Positions 6,698 through 14,700 of a stretch of DNA of 15,718 nucleotides are shown here, piece after piece. A program made the position numbers and the translations under genes. A model generated the notes under the pieces. That model was not told where the DNA came from, did no database searches, and saw nothing but the letters and a program-made list of their open reading frames with translations. This stretch comes from Nitrospinota bacterium. GTDB lineage: Bacteria > Nitrospinota > Nitrospinia > JACRGO01. Location of the stretch: positions 1 to 15,718 of the forward strand of contig JACRGO010000132.1 in assembly GCA_016212295.1 (NCBI GenBank), read 5' to 3'. The stretch's first letter is position 1. Each line of letters opens with the position of its first letter.

Positions 6698-8054
6698 ATG
6701 ATTCCATTACTATATGGGAAACCGTCCTAAGGGAGGCCGCCCCATGTATCTCCTTGAATTTTTTTAAGGGAACCACCGCCTTGGCCATGGAACTGTGGCC
6801 GCCTGCCTGGCCGGTTTGGCCGAAGAGTTTTTGAACGAGTAACCCGGCGCTCCTTGGGATTCCGATGTTTCTCACTGAAATAACGATGTTCCCCTCGTAA
6901 ATACCGCAAACCATTGACCAGTCTATTTCCCCGATCTGCAAACAAAAATCCGCCAGCCTGGGGATGATGTCCTCTTTTTCCGTTTCCCCTAAAAAAGTGT
7001 ACAAGGCCCGCCCGAAAATTTTTCTGTTTTTCAGCGCCTTTGTGAATAGGGCTATCTCGCCTGGGTCCAACTCCGGGCTTTCCATTTTTTTCAGAAGGGC
7101 GTGGTTGGCCAAGGGCCAGGCGGTTTTGAACGCCTCGAAGTCGTTCACGGAGACCTCCCGGCCCAGAAAAAGAGTGTCTGTTTTTATTCCATGCAGGAGG
7201 GCGGTGGCAAGCCTTTGGTTCAGCTTTATGTTGGAGGCCAGCAGATATTCCGTGAGGATTGTGGCCGTGGAGCCGTAGGAAGTTTTTATGTCGATATAAG
7301 GGACCGGCGTTGTGGTGACGTCAGGGTGGTGGTCGATTACCGCGTCGAATCTGTCGCACAGACCCTTGAAATAACGCGGCTGCGCGTCCACCACCGCTAT
7401 CTTTTCAAATTGCCCCAAGGATTGCGGACTTACCTGAACGACGTCTATGTCCAGGAGCTGCGCCATTGTGAGGTTTTCCCTCCATGTGATCTTCCCGAAG
7501 GTCCCGATCGGGGCTGTGGTCTTGTTCCGGTTCAACAGGACGCGAAGCGCCAAGGCGCTCGCGATGGCGTCCGGGTCCGGATCATGCTGCATAAGGATCA
7601 GGACGTTCCTGGCTGACTCAAAAAGTGATTGCAGCGCTTTCACCTTTCTGTTTGTCTCGATGAAGTCCCACTTGAAATGCAGGCCGCTGTCCAAAAGTTC
7701 AGATAGGGGAAAAACGGATATCCTGGGGTCCGTGACGGGCGGCGCAAGGTCGTCTTTTTTGTTCAAGACCACCAGTCCCTGAAAATCGGTTTTTTTAACC
7801 AGGATATTCTGAAGGACCTGGTAAAGGGCGTCCCTGCCGTTGAAGTGGAAGAAAAGCCGGTCGTTGGGTTTCAGGTGAAATAGATCGAGCAGACGAGGGG
7901 ATGAATCCCGCGGTTTCTTCCTCCACCCGCGGCTTTCCTCAATCCGGAAGTACTTGCCGGAGTGGTGGATTACAAGGTAGGCGTCGGATTTATCCGGGAA
8001 CCTCTTGAAATTTTCCCAAAGGCATGGATTGTCAGTGATGGCGATGTATCTCAT
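6678..8054 (-). CDS. DHH/DHHA1 family phosphoesterase (NrnA-like)
   Basis: A 458-residue soluble protein. Residues 1-130 form an extra N-terminal domain that I do not recognise. The DHH domain follows: HDPDPDAIASA (His157, Asp158, Asp162), VVDAQP (Asp223), DHHPD (241-245), SYGSTATILTEYL and GIKTDTLF (Asp293). These are the metal ligands that bind two Mn2+ ions. The DHHA1 substrate-binding domain ends with GGHSSMAKAVVP (Gly418-His420). NrnA-type enzymes degrade short RNA oligonucleotides and/or pAp; related forms cleave cyclic dinucleotides. All core motifs are present, so it should be active. NrnA itself is usually about 310-330 residues, so the N-terminal domain adds something, perhaps regulatory. 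The gene stands alone, convergent with the degenerate cluster, with a weak ribosome site. Confidence 0.85.
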   Translation of the reverse strand: MRYIAITDNPCLWENFKRFPDKSDAYLVIHHSGKYFRIEESRGWRKKPRDSSPRLLDLFHLKPNDRLFFHFNGRDALYQVLQNILVKKTDFQGLVVLNKKDDLAPPVTDPRISVFPLSELLDSGLHFKWDFIETNRKVKALQSLFESARNVLILMQHDPDPDAIASALALRVLLNRNKTTAPIGTFGKITWRENLTMAQLLDIDVVQVSPQSLGQFEKIAVVDAQPRYFKGLCDRFDAVIDHHPDVTTTPVPYIDIKTSYGSTATILTEYLLASNIKLNQRLATALLHGIKTDTLFLGREVSVNDFEAFKTAWPLANHALLKKMESPELDPGEIALFTKALKNRKIFGRALYTFLGETEKEDIIPRLADFCLQIGEIDWSMVCGIYEGNIVISVRNIGIPRSAGLLVQKLFGQTGQAGGHSSMAKAVVPLKKFKEIHGAASLRTVSHIVMESFRKEVG

Positions 8055-8106
8055 GTTTTTTCAGCCGCCAGAGCGCCCGGTTTGTAAATAGCCGTTGAAA
8101 TACTTA

Positions 8107-8293
8107 ACACACCCCGGCCTTCGGCCATCCCTCTCAAGAGGGGAATTTATAGATGGTGGCGCCCTTCCAATCCGTGATAATTGACACGGCTCACAGGCAA
8201 GCCGCGGTATATCACACAGTCGGCGACGGCCGGAAAATTTTTCTTTTTAAAAATTTCCCCTCTTGTGTGGGGTGGCCGAAGGCCGGGGTGTGT
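8107..8293. repeat. Inverted-repeat element with about 42-bp imperfect arms
   Basis: The arm at 8107-8148 begins ACACACCCCGGCCTTCGGCC; the arm at 8251-8293 is its reverse complement with a few mismatches and one indel. The interior of about 100 bp has no coding signal. Each arm also contains GGCCTTCGGCC, itself a palindrome. A 68-codon open frame across it (8153-8359) has no support. Layout fits a non-autonomous palindromic element upstream of the DHH gene. Confidence 0.72.
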
Positions 8294-8410
8294 CGGGAGC
8301 TTCTTATTCGAATATTATATTTTCGTATGGCAGGATATGGTAACATAATCTTTCTTTAGTGAAAATAAGGGGCGGATAAGATAAAATTAAATCCTGTGTA
8401 AAAAAATATA

Positions 8411-8505
8411 GAACGCGGATGACGCGGATGAGACGGATCAACGCGGATTTTAAAAAAATAATTTTTTATCCGCGCAAATCCGTCTCATCCGCGTCATCCG
8501 CGTTC
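8411..8505. repeat. Long palindrome built from GCGGATGA repeats
   Basis: The arm 8411-8438 and the arm 8478-8505 are perfect reverse complements over 28 bp. Inside them CGCGGAT (8442-8448) pairs with ATCCGCG (8468-8474), separated from the outer stem by a small symmetric CAA/CAA internal loop, and the tip is an AT-rich stretch. Each arm is internally repetitive (ACGCGGATGACGCGGATGA). The right arm's last 15 bases recur at 11658-11672. It lies about 80 bp upstream of the TolC-like gene. Confidence 0.8.
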
Positions 8506-8583
8506 CATTAAAATTTAAAATATTTTTTGTTAGCGCTAAGCAAAAACAAGAAATAACCACAAAAAAATTCCGGAGCTTGAATT

Positions 8584-9381
8584 ATGTTGAAGAGAATTAT
8601 TTTTTTCCTTGTTTTTTCCACGATCTCTCTTGGGCTATGCCACGCCTCGGAGACAAAAAAAATAATCCTGAGCGCCAAAATATGCGCCGGGATGGCGCTG
8701 AAGAACCCAAGGAAGACAGGGAACCCGGCCAAGCCGTCTGAATTGGCGCTTCTGGCAAAGGACCGCTACTACCGTTATCTGATGGACGAGGACCTGAGCG
8801 TCAACGCAAAAGAGGTCAGGGACAATTTTGAGACCGCCGTGGAAAAGGCGGAGAAAAAATTCGAGAAGGAAGAGCCGGGCGTCACCCAATCGGATATCCT
8901 GAAATTGAAATTGGGACTTATGGGCGTGCAAAAGGACCTGAATGAAACCGAAAAGGACCTGGAACGTTCCAAGGTGGAACTGCTGGAATATCTTGGACTG
9001 GATCGCGATACTCCCCTGGAATTTTCAGAGGACGGCCTGAAGAAAATCAATCTGGAGGTCCCTTCCCTGGAGTCATGCCGCGAATCGGCGCGAAAGAACC
9101 ATTCTTCCTCTTCGCCGGTGGAACTGGAAACAGCTTATATCAACCTCATGGAAAGCAAGGAGAATATCGGTTTTTTAAAGGAGGGCAGGAAGTATTCGCG
9201 CGGTTTATTGGTTGTGGCCCTTGCCAATTTCGACATGGGGATAGGGGAGGGCAAGGACCTTTTCGAGGCCCTGTATATTTACAACAGGGCCGTCAGGGAC
9301 TACGTGAAGGGCGTCTACAGTTTCAACATGGCCGTGGAGAGGCTTGGCGGCGCCATTGGGGAGGAACTGGTTAAAAAATGA
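8584..9381 (+). CDS. Short TolC-like periplasmic/outer-membrane factor protein
   Basis: A 265-residue exported protein. MLKRIIFFLVFSTISLGLC followed by HASETKK is a Sec signal peptide; a lipoprotein site is unlikely because Leu, not Gly, Ala or Ser, precedes the Cys. Residues about 75-140 are strongly helical and charged (coiled coil), ending in ELLEYLGLDRDTPLEF. The C-terminal part reads LANFDMGIGEGKDLFEALYI and then SFNMAVERLGGAIG, which resembles the final helices of TolC-family proteins. At about half the usual length it may lack a full barrel, so a purely periplasmic helical role is as likely as a channel. The ribosome site is GGAG, eight bases before ATG. Its TGA overlaps the ATG of the LolC/E permease (ATGA), so the two are translationally coupled and probably act together in the envelope. 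Confidence 0.66.
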   Translation: MLKRIIFFLVFSTISLGLCHASETKKIILSAKICAGMALKNPRKTGNPAKPSELALLAKDRYYRYLMDEDLSVNAKEVRDNFETAVEKAEKKFEKEEPGVTQSDILKLKLGLMGVQKDLNETEKDLERSKVELLEYLGLDRDTPLEFSEDGLKKINLEVPSLESCRESARKNHSSSSPVELETAYINLMESKENIGFLKEGRKYSRGLLVVALANFDMGIGEGKDLFEALYIYNRAVRDYVKGVYSFNMAVERLGGAIGEELVKK

Positions 9382-10688
9382 AATATGAGACATTAATAGC
9401 GCTGCGGTATTTAAAGGCCAAGAGGAAGCAGGCGTTCATCTCAATGATCACCTGGATATCCGTCCTTGGCATAGCGGTCGGCGTCACCGCCCTCCTGGTG
9501 GTGATAGCCGTCATGGCCGGGTTCGGCGAGGACCTGAAGAAAAAAATCGTGGGGGCATACTCCCACATTGTGGTGACAGAATTCGGAAGCTCCACAATCA
9601 GCGATTACGACTGGATGATGGAGAAGATAGGGAAGGTTGACGGCGTGGTGGCCGTGGCCCCCTTCGTGCTGAAACAGGTCATGATTACAAGCCCTGGTAA
9701 GAGCTCAGGCGTCGTCCTAAGAGGAGTCGACCCGAAGCTTGAGGAGAAGGTCACCGACCTCAAGAAAAACCTCGTCTCCGGCGAACTACGTTTCCTTACC
9801 GTGAAGTCCGACGAGCCTGAAGCCGCAAAGGGAGAGGCCGCGCCCGATGGAGAGGCGGGAGATGCAAGGGTCGGCTACAACATAATCCTTGGAAAGGAGC
9901 TTGCCGAGTCCCTGGACGTCGCCTTTGGCCAGGAGGTGACGGTGATTTCTCCAATTGGAAAGATGACCCCGATGGGTATGGTCCCACGGATGCGGAAGTT
10001 CAAGGTCTGCGGCGTATTCAATTCCGGGATGTACGAATACGATTCGAGCCTGGCCTATACCTCGCTGGAGGCGGCGCAGGACTTTTTCCGTCTCGGCAAG
10101 GGCGTGACCGGCCTGGAAGTCAATGTCTCCGATATCTACAAGACCAGGCTGATATTGGGAAAGATCGAAAAGGAACTCGGATATCCCTACCACGTGCGCG
10201 ACTGGATCGACATGAACAAGAACCTCTTCTCCGCGCTCAAGATGGAAAAGATCGCCATGTTCATAATCCTCGCCCTCATAGTCCTCGTGGCCTCGTTCAA
10301 CATCGCCAGCACCCTCATCATGGTGGTCATGGAAAAAGGGCGCGATATCGCAATCCTTAAATCCATGGGCGCGACAAACGGCCAGATCATGAGGATATTC
10401 AGCTTGAACGGCCTCCTTATAGGCTCCCTGGGCACACTGCTTGGCTTCATCGGAGGGATCGCCATAGTTTCCAACCTGGACCCCATAATAGGATTTATAG
10501 AAGGACTCTTCCACATCCGGATTTTCCCAGGGGACGTGTATCAACTGGACAAATTGCCGGCGCGCATGGAGGCCCTGGACACCACCGTGATCCTTCTGGG
10601 CTCAATGGCGATCAGCTTCATCGCCACCATCTACCCCGCCTGGCGCGCCTCCCGCCAGGACCCCATAGAGGCCATCAGATATGAGTGA
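9378..10688 (+). CDS. lolC: Lipoprotein-releasing ABC transporter permease (LolC/LolE type)
   Basis: A 436-residue inner-membrane permease of the FtsX/MacB superfamily. The N-terminus MKYETLIALRYLKAKRKQAF and SMITWISVLGIAVGVTALLV match LolC/LolE. One membrane helix (about 20-46) is followed by a large periplasmic domain (about 50-285), then three helices near 292-315, 340-362 and 402-422, ending in [18 protein letters not shown]. The coupling stretch MEKGRDIAILKSMGATNGQI contacts the ATPase. With LolD it pulls lipoproteins out of the inner membrane and hands them to LolA. Only one permease gene is present, so a homodimer (as in LolF-type systems) is possible. An Ala/Glu/Gly-rich insert sits near residues 145-155. 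It overlaps the gene before it by 4 nt and lolD by 8 nt. Confidence 0.88.
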   Translation: MKYETLIALRYLKAKRKQAFISMITWISVLGIAVGVTALLVVIAVMAGFGEDLKKKIVGAYSHIVVTEFGSSTISDYDWMMEKIGKVDGVVAVAPFVLKQVMITSPGKSSGVVLRGVDPKLEEKVTDLKKNLVSGELRFLTVKSDEPEAAKGEAAPDGEAGDARVGYNIILGKELAESLDVAFGQEVTVISPIGKMTPMGMVPRMRKFKVCGVFNSGMYEYDSSLAYTSLEAAQDFFRLGKGVTGLEVNVSDIYKTRLILGKIEKELGYPYHVRDWIDMNKNLFSALKMEKIAMFIILALIVLVASFNIASTLIMVVMEKGRDIAILKSMGATNGQIMRIFSLNGLLIGSLGTLLGFIGGIAIVSNLDPIIGFIEGLFHIRIFPGDVYQLDKLPARMEALDTTVILLGSMAISFIATIYPAWRASRQDPIEAIRYE

Positions 10689-11367
10689 CATAGTAATTGC
10701 GGACCTGTGCAAGGAATACCGCGTGGGACGGGAATGTCTGAAGATACTCAAGGGGGTCTCCCTGAACGTGAGCAAAGGGGAGACCTTGGGGATAGTCGGC
10801 GTCTCTGGCGCCGGGAAGAGCACCCTTCTTCACATCATGGGCGGATTGGACAAGCCCACTTCCGGCAGGGTGCTCTTCGCTGATAAGGACATCTTCGCCC
10901 AAAACGACGTCAAGCTGGCCAACTTCCGGAACGCAAGGATCGGCTTTGTGTTCCAGTTCCATAATCTCCTCCCTGAATTCACAGCCCTGGAAAACGTGGC
11001 CATGCCGCGCTTGATCGCGCGGGAGGAAAGGGGCAAGGCGGAGAAAAGGGCCACTGAACTTCTCGAAAAGGTGGGACTTGGAGAAAGGCTCCGACATAAA
11101 CCAGGGGAACTCTCCGGCGGAGAGCAGCAGCGCGTGGCCATCGCCCGCGCCATGTCCAACTCCCCTGAAGTGATCCTGGCCGACGAACCCACCGGCAACC
11201 TGGACACCCACACGGGCGAGATGGTCTTTCAAAAACTCCTGGACCTGCGCCGCCAGACCGGCTGCACCCTCATCATCATCACACATAACGAGGGGATCGC
11301 CGCCAGGATGCAGCGCACCATCAGACTGGAAGACGGCAGGGTTGTGGAGGAAACAAGGCATTGCTGA
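10681..11367 (+). CDS. lolD: Lipoprotein-releasing ABC transporter ATPase LolD
   Basis: A 228-residue ABC ATPase. Walker [10 protein letters not shown] (40-48), Q-loop Gln92 ([12 protein letters not shown]), signature LSGGEQQR (144-151), Walker B VILADEP with Glu169, D-loop GNLD and H-loop His202 (IITHN) are all intact. The short form with [19 protein letters not shown] is typical of LolD and close relatives (MacB-type, FtsE). The ATG lies inside the last codons of the permease gene, so the two subunits are co-translated. It powers lipoprotein extraction from the inner membrane. MacB-type efflux is the main alternative because a TolC-like gene opens the operon, but the permease has LolC/E rather than MacB layout and no membrane-fusion protein is present. 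Confidence 0.9.
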   Translation: MSDIVIADLCKEYRVGRECLKILKGVSLNVSKGETLGIVGVSGAGKSTLLHIMGGLDKPTSGRVLFADKDIFAQNDVKLANFRNARIGFVFQFHNLLPEFTALENVAMPRLIAREERGKAEKRATELLEKVGLGERLRHKPGELSGGEQQRVAIARAMSNSPEVILADEPTGNLDTHTGEMVFQKLLDLRRQTGCTLIIITHNEGIAARMQRTIRLEDGRVVEETRHC

Positions 11368-11420
11368 AAGCAGATCAAGTTTTAAGTTTTAAGTGACTAA
11401 AATGAACTAAACTAAAAAGG

Positions 11421-11570
11421 ATTACAAAATTTCAAATCTCAATTGTCAAATAACAAATAAATCTCAATAACCAAAATTACAAATGACAAACGAAGGAAAG
11501 GAAATGGAATTGTTTTGGATATTCGGTAATTGTAATTTGTGATTTATTTGTTATTTGTACTTTGTGATTT
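11421..11570. repeat. AT-rich imperfect inverted repeat
   Basis: The core CAAATAACAAATAAATC at 11447-11463 is the exact reverse complement of 11541-11557. Flanking AT-rich stretches (ACAAA/TTTGT units) continue the match imperfectly to make arms of about 50-60 bp. It fills most of the gap after lolD. No T-tract terminator is obvious and no coding signal is present in 11368-11705. Confidence 0.7.
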
Positions 11571-11575
11571 TCTCT

Positions 11576-11601
11576 CGCTCCCAGGGTCCTCCCTGGGAGC
11601 G
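11576..11601. repeat. GC-rich hairpin repeat, copy 2 (CCCAGGG-TCCT-CCCTGGG)
   Basis: CGCTCCCAGGG pairs perfectly with CCCTGGGAGCG around a TCCT loop. It is the second copy of the hairpin at 6034-6063. A further small palindrome, GGAGGCTCCGCCTCC (11610-11624), follows at once. Confidence 0.8.
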
Positions 11602-11649
11602 TTGATTCTGGAGGCTCCGCCTCCGATTGTACTAGGCAGAGCCTCGTGG

Positions 11650-11672
11650 ATCCGTGCCATCCGCGTTCCATT
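11650..11672. repeat. Half-copy of the GCGGATGA palindrome
   Basis: CATCCGCGTTCCATT at 11658-11672 is identical to 8495-8509, and the preceding ATCCGTGC resembles the rest of that arm. Only one arm is present here, so it looks like a decayed copy. It ends 33 bp before the start of the helicase fusion. Confidence 0.6.
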
Positions 11673-11705
11673 TATTTTCGCTCATAATTCTCACCACCAC
11701 CCAAT

Positions 11706-14700
11706 TTGAAAATAATCGCCGACTTCCATATCCACTCCCACTTCTCCGTCGCCACAAGCAAGGACCTGATACCGGAACAACTCGAATATTGGGCGCGGCT
11801 TAAAGGAATCAATGTAGTGGGGACAGGCGACTGCGCCCACCCCGGCTGGCTGAGGGAACTCAAGGAAAAGCTGGAACCAGCCGGGAACGGTTTCCTCCGG
11901 CTGAAGGAAGATTACCGGCGGAAGGACGTCATGCCCCCGCAAGACCCCCACGGCGGCCCCTTCTTCATCCTCACAGGCGAAATCAGCGGCATCTACAAGA
12001 AGAACGGAAAGGTGAGAAAGGTCCACAACCTTTGCGTTTTCCCTGGCTTCCCATCCGCGGAAAAATTTCAAACCCGCCTTGGCAAGATGGGAAACATAGA
12101 GTCGGACGGCAGGCCCATCCTGGGGATCGACTCCAAGCATCTCCTGGAAATTGTGCTGGAATCCTCTGACTCCTCCTTCCTTATCCCGGCCCATATCTGG
12201 ACCCCCTGGTTTTCGGTCCTCGGCTCGAAGTCCGGGTTCGACCGCATAGAGGAATGCTTCGACGAACTCACGCCGCACATATTCGCGGTTGAGACCGGAC
12301 TCTCCAGCGATCCGCCCATGAACTGGACCTGTCCTTTTCTCGACCGCTTCAGCCTCGTTTCAAATTCCGACGCCCATTCCCCTGAGAAGCTTGGCCGTGA
12401 GGCCAATATCTTCGATACGGATTTGTCATACACGGCCATTCACAGCGCGCTGAAAGGCGGCGAGGGCTTTCTAGGCACCATAGAGTTCTTCCCTCAACTT
12501 GGAAAATACCACTTTGACGGACACCGCAAATGCGGCGTTTGCTGGAACCCGATGGAAACCATCAAGCATAAGGGGATATGCCCTGAGTGCGAAAAACCGG
12601 TCACCAAAGGGGTCATGTACCGCGTGGCGGAACTCGCGGAGCGGTCGGACCTCGACTCAGCCCCGAACAGGCGCGGCTTCTATTCCATCACTCCCTTGCC
12701 GGACCTGATCGCCGAGATTCAGGGCAAGAAGAGCAGTTCCTCAAAGTCGGTCAAGGAGGAATACCACAGGCTCATCGGCAAGTTGGGACCGGAGTTTCAT
12801 GCGCTCCTATTCTCCCCCTTGGACGAAGTCCGAAGGGCGGGCGGGGAACTTTTCGCCAGGGGAATAGAGAAGATCCGGAACGGGGAGATCATAATTGAAG
12901 ATGGATTCGACGGCGAGTTCGGGCAGGCCAGGGTCTTTGACGCCAAGGAGCTTAAGTCCCTTTCCGGCGCGTCCCTCTTTGCCGCCGAGCCACAGGCCAT
13001 GATTTCCAGGGACAGAAAGGCCAAGGGGTCAGTGGAATTCGACATCGACGGATTCCAGAAGCTGCGCGAAAAATATTCAGTCGGCCCTAAAATAGCGGAC
13101 CCCTCGCCAGGCGTTTCCGTGGAAACGGAAGAGCAGAGGGAAGGGATCGAATTCTTTGCCGGTCCATGCATGGTATTGGCCGGTCCAGGCTCAGGCAAGA
13201 CAAGGGTCTTGACTGAGCGCATCATTCATCTCATAACAGAAAAAGGGATCAACCCCGCAAGCATCCTGGCCCTCACCTTCTCCAACAAGGCGGCTGAGGA
13301 GATGTCTGAGAGGGTCCTGAAAAAAAGGCCGGACGCGGAGGCGCGCGTATCCACCTTCCACGCCTTTGGGCTTTCGATATTGCAAGAACATTTGGAAAAG
13401 TTCAACCGCCGCCCTCCCATCCATATAATAGATGAAGAGGAGAAGAGGGAGATGGTGGAGAGGATCTCAGGCTGGAAGGCGCGGGAAATACAGGCCGGGA
13501 TCAGGGAGATCGCGGCCTTCAAGCAGGACGGGTATCAACCGGAAATTCCGCCGCTTGTTGAGCGGTACGGACGGGAGCTTGAAAAATCCGGCGTCTTTGA
13601 TCTCGATGACCTCATATATCTGCCGCTGAAACTCTTCCGCGAGGACGCGCGGGCGTTGGAGCAATACAGGCTGCGGTATCCCTGGATTCTAATAGACGAG
13701 TTCCAGGACATCAACGCGGTCCAGTATGAATTGGTCAGGGCGTTGGCGGGAGAGGGGAGTCCCAACCTTTTTGTGATAGGGGACCCGGACCAGGCCATAT
13801 ACGGATTCCGAGGGTCAGACGTCCGGCTCATGGCTCGATTTCAAAAGGACTACCCGGACCACAGGCTCATTTCGCTGGGCAGGAGTTATAGGTGTCCAGC
13901 GGTGTTCCTTAAGGCCGCGGGCCAGGCATTGGGCAAGGAAGAGGCCCTTGATGGCAGGCCGGAAAGTCGGAAGGTGCATGTGCAACTGTGCGAAACTGAG
14001 TCGAGCGAGGCGGACTGGATCGCGGGCCGGATCGAAAAGATGATGGGGGGAGTGAGAAGTTTTTCCATGGATAGCGGGATCAGCGACGGGGACACGTCCG
14101 AGGGCGCGGAGAGTTTTTCCGATTTCGCGGTGTTGTGCCGGACCTCCGCCATGTTCGCTCCGCTTGAGAAGGCGTTCGCGGCCCACGGGATCGCCTGCCA
14201 GGTGGTGGGGACCCGGCCTTTTTACGAAAGGGAACCCTGGAAGCCAATGATCAACAGGTTGAGGCGTATTTTTTTCACGGGAAAAGAAGAAGGAGGGGAG
14301 GGGACCCATGATCCCCTTGATGCGGAACTAAGGCGGAGGATAGCTGATAAAGTGGATGTCAGGGAAATTCTGTGTTTTCTGGCTGAGGGAAAGGACGCGC
14401 CGGAGCGGGACATGGACCGCATGAAGGCCTTTGCCGGGGAATTCGGCAATGACTGTGAACGGTTCTTCCTATCCGTTGCAACACGCCTTGGGATGGACGA
14501 TTACGACAAGAGGGCCGAGGCTGTTTCTCTCATGACCCTTCACGCCTCCAAGGGACTGGAATTCAACGTGGTCTTCATCCCCGGCTGCGAGGACGGGATC
14601 ATCCCCTTTGAGGTCTTCGGCAAGAAGGAGGAGGCTGAACTGGAGGAGGAAGCCAGGCTTTTCTATGTTGGGATAACCAGGTCGAAAAAATATCTCTTCC

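Noticed and set aside
8153-8359. 68-codon plus-strand ORF
   Set aside because: It spans the inverted-repeat element, has no ribosome site and no recognisable protein pattern.
8400-8510. CRISPR-like repeat unit
   Set aside because: The repeats are two inverted arms of one palindrome, not regularly spaced direct repeats with unique spacers.
9786-10544. 252-codon minus-strand ORF inside the permease gene
   Set aside because: Antisense shadow of the LolC/E permease, His- and Asp-rich with no domain pattern.
10675-11361. 228-codon minus-strand ORF opposite lolD
   Set aside because: Antisense shadow; lolD has every ABC ATPase motif.
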